Shown in pieces: positions 1-10,149 of a stretch of 64,000 bases of DNA (position 1 is the first letter of the stretch; every line of letters begins with the position of its first letter). Location: contig JAIXMO010000021.1 of the NCBI GenBank assembly GCA_025677825.1, forward strand, positions 372,001 to 436,000. The letters run 5' to 3'. Below the pieces are notes generated by a model, which saw nothing but the letters and a program-made list of their open reading frames with translations, had not been told where the DNA came from and ran no database searches. A program made the position numbers and the translations under genes. The DNA comes from Helicostylum pulchrum. Lineage: Eukaryota; Mucoromycota; Mucoromycetes; Mucorales; Mucoraceae.

Positions 1-331
1 TCTGAAGATGAAGTAGTCGAACTTGCTAATAACACTCCTTTTGGTTTGGCTAGTTATTTCTTCTCTCGTGATATCGGACGTTGTTGGAAGGTCGCTGAAC
101 GTTTGGAGACTGGTATGGTTGGTGTTAACACTGGTGTCATCTCCAGTTGTTACACTCCCTTTGGTGGTGTTAAGGAATCTGGTTTAGGAAGAGTAAGTTT
201 TTTTTAGTGTAAAAAAAAAAGCGAATAGTATTACTCATCATCCTTCTTTTCTTTTCTTTTCTTAATAGGAGGGTTCATACATGGGCGTAGATGATTATAT
301 CAACGTTAAATATATCTCTATGGGACTGTAA
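1..331 (+). CDS. Succinate-semialdehyde dehydrogenase, 3' end (partial)
   Basis: This is the C-terminal end of an aldehyde dehydrogenase that enters from outside the window. Two exons are visible, 1..192 and 269..331, with a 76-nt GTAAGT...AATAG intron between them. The peptide shows the family's late motifs: NNTPFGLASYFF, then GVNTG and PFGGVKESGLGREGS, ending DYINVKYISMGL. The NTGVISS stretch and the final segment match the succinate-semialdehyde dehydrogenase (GabD/Uga2) subgroup, which oxidises succinate semialdehyde to succinate with NAD(P)+ in the GABA shunt. The catalytic Cys and the cofactor site lie upstream and cannot be seen. The subgroup call rests on the C-terminus only; another aldehyde dehydrogenase is possible but less likely. 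Confidence 0.85.
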
Positions 332-459
332 ATAATATATTAAATACATAAAGAATATCAAGGCAAAAAAAAAACGAAAACCTTCATGATATTAAACATA
401 ATTAAGGAATTGATATATTTATAAGTGCGTGTTTGGGGGGGGGGGGTAAAAGGTATATT

Positions 460-1554
460 TTAAATCAGTGTAGTGTATAAATATTTGTCCATTCTTTGCC
501 GATTTCGCTCAATTCTTTCTGTAATCCAATCTTTGACCCAGTTAAAAATTTCCTTACAGTAATGCCAAAACTTTTGCCAGCCCGTTAGCTCTGGTATAAA
601 GTAAGTTTCTAATACACTCTTAGGAACACGATACCACAACTCTTTAATGTCACGTCTTTGCTTTGCAAACCTGTCATTTGTAGTGATTGTAATAACGTTA
701 TTCTTAATTGTCTTACTCTTGTATACCGATTTATTTTGTATCAGTGTCATCGATTGACCGCGAACAAGAGCACCAGTAGATTTCGTAAACGCCGTAACAA
801 TTTCGTTACTTACTTGATCCAGATTACTTTTCATTGTAAACATTGTATTATTAACCAACGTCAAACGAATATTCTCATAGTATGCATAAAGTACTCCCAA
901 TCCTTCTGTATCATTTATTGTCATTTCCGGAGCCCTCAATTGACCTATTTCCTTCACTTGCTTTTGAACCAACATTCGATGTTTGTACATTTGTAAAGTC
1001 CAATCGAAATAAATATTTAATTCACGTAATATCCTTGCATGTTCATTTAACCCAACTCCAGATTGACTCGAATTATGATAGGCTATCCATTTTTCAGTCA
1101 ACGCATCCCATTCTTTACCATGTTTCTTTGAAATCTTGGTCACTTGCTCGCCAAATTCGATACACAAACTAATCAGATCTAATTTGCTCTTAATAGCCTC
1201 CCTCTCTTTTGTTCGAACCATTTTACGGATCATATAATCATCAAGTCCAGCTTGAATCGATACATATTCTTTCGGTATATCTTTTCGTGCCTCATTCCGT
1301 AAAAAATAATTTCGCCAATTATCAATTAAATCCATAGAAATAAGTTTGATTTTAAACCTGTACGTATAGTATGAAATCTTGGTTTCAAGTATTTGTCTTT
1401 GACAAACTTGACAAGAAGGTAACTGAATTAGAGATGGTGTAATTGCTGGACGTAACTTCCATTGCTTTGAATCAATCTTTAATATTGATATAAAAATATC
1501 GCGTACTGTAAATGCCAAAAGCAAAAGTGCGATAAGAAATATCAGGAATCTCAT
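460..1554 (-). CDS. Uncharacterised membrane-anchored protein, 364 aa
   Basis: A single uninterrupted reading frame starts with ATG at 1554. Residues 1-20 are strongly hydrophobic (MRFLIFLIALLLLAF), so this is either a signal anchor or a signal peptide. A CQVC pair follows near residue 49. The rest is charged and probably helical, with many Lys/Glu/Arg residues, a Trp-rich stretch near residue 330 (WQKFWHYCKEIFNWVKDWI) and a basic end. No known family was recognised. It is convergent with the dehydrogenase gene: the two stop codons lie about 130 bp apart, with a 12-G run between them. Length and codon use look like a real gene. A fungus-specific membrane-tethered protein is the safest description. 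Confidence 0.6.
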   Translation of the reverse strand: MRFLIFLIALLLLAFTVRDIFISILKIDSKQWKLRPAITPSLIQLPSCQVCQRQILETKISYYTYRFKIKLISMDLIDNWRNYFLRNEARKDIPKEYVSIQAGLDDYMIRKMVRTKEREAIKSKLDLISLCIEFGEQVTKISKKHGKEWDALTEKWIAYHNSSQSGVGLNEHARILRELNIYFDWTLQMYKHRMLVQKQVKEIGQLRAPEMTINDTEGLGVLYAYYENIRLTLVNNTMFTMKSNLDQVSNEIVTAFTKSTGALVRGQSMTLIQNKSVYKSKTIKNNVITITTNDRFAKQRRDIKELWYRVPKSVLETYFIPELTGWQKFWHYCKEIFNWVKDWITERIERNRQRMDKYLYTTLI

Positions 1555-1813
1555 ATATTGAACTCTATGTAGACAAAGAAAGCTTTTTTCCCTTTTCTTA
1601 TTTCTCGCCTATTTTTGCTTATTGGGTTCACAGTCACCCATTACTGATCTCACGAAAAGAACCCTTTGGCGTTTCAGCCTCTATTTGCAGCTTCCTAAAC
1701 ATAATTATCTAATACGTATATTAAAAGCAGCTCCCCCAACAAAAACTACATAAATCACGCGTTAACTATAATAAAAAAGAACACATTTTTAAAAAACGTT
1801 TATTTGCCTGCTT

Positions 1814-2102
1814 TCAACTATGAGATATTAAAACCGCAATTCCTTTTTCTGGATTATTTGCTGCTTCTCCCGAGGAACGAATAGCGATATCTAAGCTTTC
1901 ATCATTATTAATCACTACGTTTTCAAACCTCCCTCCTCTTGAATAGATAAAATCGTATATTGATTTACTACCCGTAACTTCCTTTATTCTCGACGAAAAG
2001 GTGTCGAAAGAAATTGCCGGAAAGGTTTTAAACGCATATTGTCTGTTAGAAGTTTTTTGATTTCTACCGCCTACGAGCCAGTATACCATTCTGTCTACCA
2101 TA
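1814..2102 (-). CDS. Small hypothetical ORF, about 95 aa
   Basis: The frame opens further upstream at a TTG, but the first ATG is at 2102. The protein has balanced composition with no low complexity, including SGGRFENV-like and SSGEAANNPEKG segments, so it does not look like a shadow frame. No family was recognised. It sits directly downstream, on the same strand, of the decayed nuclease-like gene at 2669-3611 and could be a remnant of the same locus or a separate small gene. No intron linking it to the neighbour could be defined. Confidence 0.3.
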
Positions 2103-2381
2103 TTGTAGTTTACCAATTAGTTAAGAAAAGAATAAAGAAGAATAGACATTACTTTTATACTTGATCATTTAGAGCGGCGTTTTACAAGTGAGTATGCAGC
2201 TTGTCAATCACAGATATTATATCATTTATTCATGGTTCCGTATGCACAGACCTGGTACTAAAGAAAAACGGTTTGAAAAAATTGTAAATTCGTAGCTACG
2301 ACGATATTCAGAGAAATGCAATATTAAAAATAGTGACAATGATAATATTAAAAGGCGCAATAAAAAAAGTATCCAAACAAC

Positions 2382-2690
2382 TCAATTTTTGTTGCTGTAG
2401 TACTGTTTTTTGGCTAATTTAATTTTCTTGATGTTGGACGATTTTAAAGCACCAGCAAGTGAGTCGCTGTAAATTTTAATCAGCTCCTTTTTCGTTTCTT
2501 TTGGCGGAGACAAATAAAAAGTGTTTCCATGCTGGTTTGAAAAGATAAGATATTTCTTAATTAGCTTGCTAACAGAGTTAAAAGATGAGCCATCTTGAGC
2601 CAGCACTTTCAACAACACACCGTTCATCTCTTCTTGCTGTATTTTTCGGTATGTAAAAGACTTGGTTACTAGAGATGCAGCCGAATGCAT
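2382..2690 (-). CDS. Small hypothetical ORF, 102 aa, beside a decayed nuclease-like gene
   Basis: This ORF has an ATG start at 2690 and an intact frame to a stop at 2382. The protein is Lys/Ser-rich (SKLIKKYLIFSNQHGN, then LAKKQYY near the end), has no obvious membrane segment and was not recognised. Its start overlaps by about 20 nt the last readable frame of the nuclease-like pseudogene upstream on the same strand, so it could be a frame-shifted tail of that gene rather than an independent one. Composition is protein-like, unlike most alternative frames here. Confidence 0.3.
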   Translation of the reverse strand: MHSAASLVTKSFTYRKIQQEEMNGVLLKVLAQDGSSFNSVSKLIKKYLIFSNQHGNTFYLSPPKETKKELIKIYSDSLAGALKSSNIKKIKLAKKQYYSNKN

Positions 2691-3611
2691 GATATGCCGG
2701 CTTTCAAACGATATTGGGCTCGCTGGCGAGAAATCATCGTCTTCGTACCTCTTGCTGTAGAATCCCCAGTTGTTTTTCGCATGAAATCAGCGAGTTTATA
2801 ACCTGTTATTTGTAGGCCAGGGATAGAGATATCTCGGATTCTTCCTGGGACTTCCTTTATCATTCTAATCCACCAAACCGTAGGTATAAAATGGGGGCCA
2901 ATTTTTCTGTGTCAAATATGGTTCATCGATTATAGTGACGTGATCCATTTCATCTTCTTCCACTCTACACTTGCATTTATAAGCAAACCTTTCAGGTATA
3001 ATGAAGGTAACGTTCTTATTTATTATATTAGCAGATCTAAGTACAAATACTGCAAAATCGAACGTATTGTTATCAAGTGTTATGGTCTCTAAACAGGCGG
3101 TGTACAAGAAGGACGTGCCTCACGTATTTCTGATCATAGTATCGATCTTGTAAGATAAAAATGCAATGCTTTCTTAGTTGCAGAGCAATGATTGCTCTTT
3201 CAAGCTTGAGTATATCTGCTGTTGGCGAAGAGCAAATCCTTCAGCGCTGAACATTTGTTTCATTTCTCGTCCTAGATTCAATAGATCAGATTCACCTTCA
3301 TTGTTGCTGGTTGCATTAATTGGCGACTTGATCTCCGAAACTCCAATATTGAATTTTCTGCTGCTTTGAGAAGCGAATACGACAAAATCTGGCTTGAAAT
3401 CCAAAGTATTCTTGCTTCTCTCGACGTTCAGTTGGTCGTTGACCCTAAATATTTATCCATTAGTTCGATCGATGTCGTAAACATTCATATGTTTGTTTTA
3501 TTTTATGATAACTTACCATTGGTACGAGAGCAGAGGCTCGGATTGGAAAACTGGTTCCAAAAGAACACTAATCATACCATGGACACATATGCCTTCGACG
3601 GATAAACCCAT
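2669..3611 (-). pseudogene. Decayed PD-(D/E)XK nuclease-like gene
   Basis: The frame opens with ATG at 3611. Exon 1 (3611..3517) joins exon 2 (from 3444) over a clean 72-nt GTAAGT...TTTAG intron in phase. Exon 2 carries DFKPDFVVF followed about 15 residues later by GVSEIKSP, the spacing and pattern of a PD-(D/E)XK nuclease core (PD, then E-x-K). The same frame is then broken by TAA at 3174-3176 and TGA at 3120-3122. It reopens as a segment including NTFDFAVFVLRSAN, and finally shifts frame around 2880 into a stretch reading KEVPGRIRDISIPGL. Nuclease-fold membership is inferred from motif spacing. The lesions are seen directly and make a functional product unlikely. Confidence 0.6.
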
Positions 3612-4590
3612 CGCGGAATTGATTCCTCTGTTTAAGCGGACTTGTTAATATTCATTGCATTTTCTTTTTTCGCGATAATCCTCAGAGAGCTCTGAGAGAT
3701 TATCGTTAATAACATCATTATTAACACTAATAATCTATATTTCGCTCTTCATCACAGCTTACCAATTGATAGAAATATCACGCTCGTTAAAGGTTTTATG
3801 TTTTCGGGTCGTAAGTCTTTGTCTTTATCTCACCCGTGTTTTTCTTCCGTGTTACCTTTCGCGCACTCGCTTTTGTTTTTTTGCTGGTAACACAGAATAG
3901 CCTCAGCAAAAAAAGTTACATTTCTTTGTCTCATCGAGATATAGAGTATTGGACCAGTCAGTACTACGGTAGAGGACTACAAGGGTTGTAGTCTTACGCG
4001 GTCTGCGTATCGACACTACTTTATCAAAAGAAAATAAACGTTCTAAAAAAAGAGAAGGAGTTGGTAAGAAGAATAAATAAAGGAATTAATAAATACCATA
4101 AGTGTCCTTTTAAAAGATGTACGCGTATCATAGTTTGATATACATATTTATAAAAAATCATTATTAAAAGAAAAGAAAAGAAAAAAAAAGTAAGGCCTAT
4201 TCCTAGTTTATCAAAAAAATAAAATAAATTGGAGTTAATTAGGTCGTCGTAAAACATGAAATAAACAAATGACATGCATAATTTTACACTCAACGAAAAT
4301 GCGCCAGAAAGAAAAAAAAACGTTTTGCTTTGCCTTGGACTGAGTTTGATACTATACATCACACATGGTTTTGATTCAAAAAAAGCAAAAACGGAATTTT
4401 TTTTAAAAAAATGTGTTGCAACACCTCATTTCGCCGATGATTTAGCAGTCCTCTTTGCTGAACGTTTTTTTCTTTTAGTCTTTTTTTTTTTCGTTCTATT
4501 TTTTTTTTTCTTTTGACATTTTTTTTCTTGTGTATTCTCTCTCTTTTTCTCTCTTTTTCGAAAAAAAAAAAAAAAGTATTTTATTAACAA
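3612..4590. other. Intergenic, about 980 bp
   Basis: No convincing gene was seen. A palindrome-like stretch occurs around 3683-3712 (CTCAGAGAGCTCTGAGAG). The last 250 bp are rich in T and CT runs just before the PKA start codon, as is common in promoters and 5' leaders in this window. Small open frames here contain long Phe or Lys runs and look spurious. Confidence 0.4.
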
Positions 4591-6239
4591 ATGTCATTTT
4601 TCAATAAAATCATTGATAGAGCAAAGCACGGTAAAGCCGAAGAAGCAGTAAAGCAATCATCCGACCAATTAGGTAAAGACAGTAATAAGTCATTTTTTGG
4701 AATTCACACACCCCATTCATCCACTTCTTCTCACAACACGAGCTCAATGCACGAGCAGCCACAGCAACTACCAAAAGTCCAAGAAGAGGCAACAACAAAT
4801 AACCATTATGCAAATGGGTATGTCACACCGAGACAATCACAAGATTTACATCAAAATATGGACGTTGATACGCCAGGTATTTGTCTATTTTCATGCATAA
4901 AAAAATTGATGTAAAAAAATGATATTTATTTCCATGTATATGTATATAGCAGAACAACCCAGTGAACAAAAACCACAAACACAAACTAATGATGGTAAAG
5001 TATATACACACAAAAAAAAAAAAAAAAAAAAAAAAGAAAAAGAAAAGAAAAAGAAAAAAAAAATTAATCCCCCGTTTTTCAAAAATTAGGTAATAGCGGC
5101 GGTGCATTAAAATCAAAATATCAACAATATGATTCAGCTATTATGGATCAAAGAAAGAATCGACCCAAGCTTAAATTAGATGATTTCCACCTATTACGTA
5201 CATTGGGTACCGGTTCATTTGGTCGAGTCCATTTAGCGCAATCAAGACATAATGGAAGATACTATGCTATTAAAGTATTGAAAAAGACTGAAGTAGTTCG
5301 ACTAAAACAAGTTGAACATACTAATAACGAAAAGCATATTTTGGAAGCTGTCGCCAACCCTTTTCTAGTTAACTTATGGGGAACATTCCAAGACGATGCC
5401 AATCTTTATATGGTAATGGATTATGTACCAGGTGGTGAATTATTCAGTGTCTTAAGGAAAAGCAAAGTAAATATTTATATAACAAACTCCACACACAAAA
5501 AGGGAATCTAACATGTAATTTTTATAGCGTTTTCCTGATCACGTTGCTAAATTTTACGCGGCAGAAGTTACTTTAGCTATTGAATATCTTCATAACAAGG
5601 ACGTTGTCTATCGCGACTTAAAGCCAGAAAACTTGTTGCTAGATACAAATGGACATATTAAAATTACTGATTTTGGTTTTGCTAAACACGTGCCAGATAT
5701 TACATGGACTTTATGTGGCACGCCTGATTATTTGGGTAAGAAAGGGAATGTCAAAATAACTATTTTATTATATAACGACTAAAAAAAATTATATAGCACC
5801 GGAAGTAATTCAATCCAAAGGTTACAGTAAAGCAGTTGATTGGTGGAGTTTGGGTGTACTAATTTTTGAAATGTTGGCCGGGTATCCACCTTTCTATGAT
5901 GACGATCATTTGAAACTTTACGAAAAGATCTTACAGGGTAAAATTCGTTGGCCCTCTTACTTTGACCCTAACGCTAAAGATTTACTCAAGCATTTACTTA
6001 CCTCTGACCTTTCCCGCCGTTATGGTAACCTAAAAAATGGTGCTGACGATATTAAGAATCATCCTTGGTTTCATGGCGTAGATTTTGAACGCGTTGCTAA
6101 TCGACAAATTCGCGCGCCTTATGTTCCTCAGATAAGAGGTGATGGTGATGCTAGTCATTTCGATAGATATCCAGAAACTAATGAACAGTACGGTTTACCT
6201 ACCGAAGATCCTTACAGAGGAAAGTTCCCAGATTTTTAA
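4591..6239 (+). CDS. cAMP-dependent protein kinase catalytic subunit (PKA)
   Basis: This Ser/Thr kinase is the catalytic half of the cAMP-PKA pathway. Exons join(4591..4876, 4950..4994, 5090..5466, 5528..5735, 5797..6239) keep phase throughout and give 452 residues. The kinase domain (about residues 143-400) shows the glycine loop [11 protein letters not shown], lysine AIKVLKK, catalytic loop [19 protein letters not shown] and activation-loop Thr in [14 protein letters not shown]. The [19 protein letters not shown] segment follows. The AGC C-tail ends in FPDF, the hydrophobic motif of PKA. Residues 1-130 form a Ser/Gln/Asn-rich extension unlike the short animal N-terminus but usual in fungal PKA. 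Intron 2 contains a 25-nt poly-A run followed by more A-rich sequence. Every catalytic residue is present. Confidence 0.95.
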
Positions 6240-6342
6240 CAACAATAATAATAAATAAAAATGTGTAATATGCTCGTTTAATTAATAAAGTATATTGAAT
6301 AATTATTATTATTTTTTTTTTTTTTTGCTGTTTTTTTTCCAG

Positions 6343-6947
6343 TTATTCATCATATTCAAGTGTTTGATTTACGACGGCATCTTTCCATTGAAGTAACTTG
6401 GGAATTTCTTTAATAAAACTCTTAATTAAGCGGATGGTAGTAGGACAACGAAAAGAACAATCAATGTGTCTAATATACTTGCTTTGATGTTTAAATAAGT
6501 GTTCAAAGTAAATATTATTGTCTAAAACAAACATATGTTAATAGCTCATTGGAAATAAGTGATTTCTACAATAGCGTAATCACCATAATATCTAACGCAG
6601 TAAACTTTTGAGGGAATCGATTCAGGTATGTTTTCAATCATGACTTTTAAATTCTCGTACAACTTATTGATATCAGAAGCCTCTTTTTTTGAGGTTGCGT
6701 TAAATTGGGAGCCACCAGAGAACTCGACTAAAGCTACTGACACAGTCTTATTATCAACTTTTATCAGGACACCATCTCATTTAGCACGACTAGTTTGACA
6801 GTATTCGTTCTCAATCCAATCTAACTCTACGATATCGTTATTTGAGATAAACAATTCATTGACGATAAATATAATAGTGTTGATGGCTGCTGTACGCTCC
6901 TTTGCCGGTTGGCATAATGGGTTTCGTGGGCTGTCAATTAAATCCAT
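6343..6947 (-). pseudogene. Decayed nuclease-like gene with VEFSGG motif
   Basis: The frame opens with ATG at 6947 and continues to an in-frame TGA at 6777-6779 exactly where DGV follows. It then resumes as VALVEFSGG with an SKKEASDINKLYENLK helix. The D-G-V...V-E-F-S-G-G arrangement resembles the D...E core of the PD-(D/E)XK fold and matches a multigene type I associate with Mucorales; this assignment is inference. After TYFQ the frame stops again and the protein continues in another frame as NIYFEHLFKHQSKYI to a stop at 6343. No GT-AG intron repairs the last shift. The first stop could be a TGG-to-TGA change. The gene is therefore probably dead. Confidence 0.5.
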
Positions 6948-7100
6948 ACTATAATAATAAAAGTTGTCACATTTTAGTTTTCTACTATCTGGTAAAAAAA
7001 AACTTTATACGTACAGATGTCCCACTGTTTTTTCGATAAAGCATACCGCCGTAAGTTTTTTTTTATATGTAGGCATTGTAAAAGAAAAGAGGATTTATCT

Positions 7101-7176
7101 AACTATTCTAAAAAACAAATAAATACGCCTTGGGCTGATAAAATGGATGGTCACTTTTATTCATGTGATCTATTTC
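7101..7176. repeat. Dispersed repeat, copy A (pairs with 58443-58519)
   Basis: About 76 bp including the block AAATACGCCTTGGGCTGATA are nearly identical to 58443-58519, followed in both by a similar CACTTTTA-TCATGT-ATCTATTT stretch. The copies are in the same orientation about 51 kb apart. Both lie beside decayed mobile or nuclease-like genes, which suggests a fragment of a transposable-element end or a solo repeat. Confidence 0.65.
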
Positions 7177-8576
7177 ATAGAGCGTAACGTGTAAAATAAC
7201 TCTCGGTTCCTGTCGTTTATTGGCTAAACTACCTTTTTCTGAGTGCTGTCATTGCCTAAATTACCTTTTTCCAACTGTAGGCTTAGAGAGAGGGCCCAGA
7301 AGTGGAAACATCAGGAAATTCTCCAGAAAGAGAAAGTAGCATTTCTTTAACGGTAGCCAAGTGTTCTTTTAATGGAGATAGTAAAACATAGAATCACTTC
7401 TTTGAATCTCTGTATTTGATACTAGCCGCCTGACCTCGCGGGATTAGAAACTTGTAATATTTTACAAAATCTATCTTTTCCTTATATGATCCCAGTATAT
7501 TGGCGAATGATTTTATTTTAGCATACATATATTGCCAGAAAAGTAAATTTTTTATTTGATTGGACCAATAAATGATATATGTTGAAAAAGGTAGAAAATC
7601 AAGAAGAAAGAGCGTTTTTTTTTTTAGAAATAGGAGTGCATGTACATAGAATTAAGAGAAAAGGTACAAAAACAAATAAATGAAATACGAAACCTCCTCT
7701 ATTTGTTGATTTCAGTCATGCAAAAAATGGGCATTGTAGTTAGTTAGAAAATTGATCCCTTAAATTTTCAAGTGCAACATACCTTGAGTACATAGTAGTA
7801 TAGTCAAATGAAATAAAGTTTAGAGAGCACCAACTTCAATTTATCTTTGTAATATTATTTAGGAGGTTTTGGCGTATTAATAAACTTGTCTATATTTCTC
7901 ACAACAAGTTATAGATAGACGTGTTTGTTTGTCTTTAGTTTTGACATGATATCGTGGAAACTTCTTTTTCGTTACCAATACTGGAAAGCGATATAATAAC
8001 AAATAATTAGTCATCTTTTCGACAACATTATCAAGTAATTACTTTAAAACTAGAAGAAAAAAAAAATACATAACTAGACGCATATTATCAGTTATTTGTA
8101 TAAACGGACATACCAGTACTCGGCATGACTGAAATAATTGGATTTAATAGAATAAATGTAGATCAACTATTATATTGTTGTTAGAAGCCGAAAGTAAAAC
8201 GGTTGAAATAAGGAGCTTGAATTATTCATCTTAAAACTCTTTCTAAAAGTAAAAGAGTATCCCAATGAGAATACAGTTACGTATGAGTATTGTTATCGTT
8301 TATTTCACTCTTACTCATTATAAATGAGCTCAACATTATTAACTGAGTTTATTCTGAGGTGAAATAAAAAAGGAGGTGCTAAATGGAGAGTATACCTTAT
8401 TTAGAAGAAATCCTTTTTTTTTTTACCCCAACAATTAGATTCGCCAATAGCATTGTGCTCTACCTTTACGTGTACTTGATAACTTAGAAAGCACAAGATC
8501 ACATGGACAACCAACCAATGGTTCAGAAATGCCATGCTACTTCACATGTACTATATTCCGGATTATTTCTAAACAG

Positions 8577-8586
8577 TATAAATAAG
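8577..8586 (+). promoter_or_regulatory. TATA box of the small mitochondrial-type gene
   Basis: TATAAATAAG lies 53 bp before the ATG at 8639, a plausible distance for a core promoter with a short leader. Confidence 0.5.
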
Positions 8587-8638
8587 AATCAACATTTCTG
8601 ATTTCTTTTACTTTTTATTATTATTCATCTACACAAAA

Positions 8639-8878
8639 ATGAACTCTTCAATTCTCTCTCAAGTTTCCCGTACTGCCTTGTCTGCCAAGAGACCCGCTAT
8701 CCGCTCTTTCTCTACTATTTCTGCCAAATCTTTCTACGGTGAAGAGCCTAAAGCACATCATCAAGTTGCTCCTTTAACTGATTCTACTGTATATACTCCT
8801 CACGGTGAAGCTCAAGCTACTACCACTTCTGAATCTACTATCTTTAGCCCTACTGTAAACCACGTCTTTGACGACTAA
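8639..8878 (+). CDS. Small protein with mitochondrial-type presequence, 79 aa
   Basis: This intronless ORF has ATG at 8639 and TAA at 8876. The N-terminus (MNSSILSQVSRTALSAKR, then IRSFSTIS) is rich in Ser, Arg and Ala, lacks acidic residues for about 40 positions and has an R-x-F/S-S-T type cleavage site. It therefore looks like a mitochondrial targeting sequence. The mature part would be a short acidic and Thr-rich peptide ending VNHVFDD. Codons are the T/C-ending type also used by the highly expressed PRPP synthetase and transporter genes in this window, and a TATA box lies upstream, which suggests strong expression. No family was recognised; function is unknown. Confidence 0.6.
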   Translation: MNSSILSQVSRTALSAKRPAIRSFSTISAKSFYGEEPKAHHQVAPLTDSTVYTPHGEAQATTTSESTIFSPTVNHVFDD

Positions 8879-9114
8879 ATTTTTTTTTCTTCCTATATAT
8901 CCTGCTTTTGTTTCTTCCTGTATATAATAAATTTTAATTTTTTTTTTTTTCACTGAAACCATGATTTATAATTGAAGCTCGTGAAATCACACTGAAAATT
9001 CGGAACACGGTTAAAAAATTAAGTCACATTAAAAAAAAATCTTTACAAGGCCATTAATGCTACAATAAAGGAAAATTTGTTTTTTTTTTTTACTACACAA
9101 CAGACGAAATAAAA

Positions 9115-10149
9115 ATGTCTACTGATAACGCTATTAAGCTCTTTACTGGTAATGCCTCACCAGCACTTGCTAAGCTTGTTGCCGACAGAATGGGTTTAAA
9201 CCTTGCCAAAGCAACAGTTATTAAATTTTCCAACCAAGAGACTTCTGTCACCATTGGTGAATCTGTTCGTGACGAAGATGTTTTTATTATTCAATCAGGT
9301 TGTGGTGAAATTAACGATAGTTTAATGGAGTTACTCATCATGATCAACGCTTGTAAGACTGCTTCTGCTCGTCGTATTACTGCCGTTATCCCTTGTTTCC
9401 CTTATGCACGCCAAGATAAGAAGGATAAAAGTCGTGCTCCTATTACTGCACGTTTAACTGCTAACATGTTGACTGTTGCTGGTGCTGATCATGTTATCAC
9501 CATGGATCTTCATGCTTCTCAAATCCAAGGTTTCTTTAATATTCCTGTCGATAACTTATATTGCGAACCTTCTACTATCCATTACATTAAGACAAAGATT
9601 CCTAACTGGAAGAATGCTATCATCGTCTCACCTGATGCTGGTGGTGCTAAACGTGCTACTTCCATTGCCGATAATTTAGAATTAGACTTTGCTTTAATTC
9701 ATAAAGAACGTAAGAAGGCAAACGAAGTATCTCGTATGGTTTTAGTTGGTGATGTGACAGGTAAAATCGCCATTTTGGTAGATGACATGGCAGATACTTG
9801 TGGTACTCTCGGTTTAGCTGCCAAAACATTAATGGAGAATGGCGCCGAAAAAGTATACGCTATTGTTGCTCATGGTATTCTTTCTGGCAAAGCTATTCAA
9901 GTTATCAATGATTCCGTCATCGAAAAGATGGTTATTACAAACACAATTCCCTCCGAAGATAAAATGGCTCTTTGTCCCAAGTTAGATATTATTGATATCT
10001 CTCCTACTATTGCTGAAGCTATCAGAAGGTAACCATTTTATATATGTATTTGTATACATCTGTACTAACTAACTCTTTTTTTCCCCTGCTTTAATAGAAC
10101 TCATAACGGTGAATCTGTTTCTTATTTATTCTCTCACGTTCCTCAATAA
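9115..10149 (+). CDS. PRS: Ribose-phosphate pyrophosphokinase (PRPP synthetase)
   Basis: The enzyme makes 5-phosphoribosyl-1-pyrophosphate from ribose 5-phosphate and ATP, feeding purine, pyrimidine, His, Trp and NAD synthesis in the cytosol. Exons join(9115..10028, 10098..10149) give 321 residues, the normal size. Visible signatures are [19 protein letters not shown] near the N-terminus, the catalytic-flexible-loop region [17 protein letters not shown], the divalent-metal segment [17 protein letters not shown] and the PRPP-binding loop [10 protein letters not shown]. There is no large internal insertion, so this is the class-I catalytic type rather than an elongated Prs1/Prs5-like paralogue. 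The short last exon supplies the conserved end ([16 protein letters not shown]). Codon use is strongly T/C-ending, consistent with high expression. Confidence 0.95.

Larger units (their letters stand above)
6948..8638. other. Intergenic, about 1.7 kb
   Basis: No gene was recognised. It contains one copy of a dispersed repeat (7101-7176, listed separately) and otherwise only AT-rich single-copy-looking sequence. The last 60 bp hold the promoter of the next gene. Confidence 0.4.

Noticed and set aside
4024..4362. 112-codon minus-strand frame with hydrophobic character
   Set aside because: Phe/Ile-rich because it reads A/T runs upstream of the PKA gene; no splice or leader support.
4823..5116. 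Minus-strand frames full of Phe over PKA introns
   Set aside because: Antisense of the poly-A tract in PKA intron 2.
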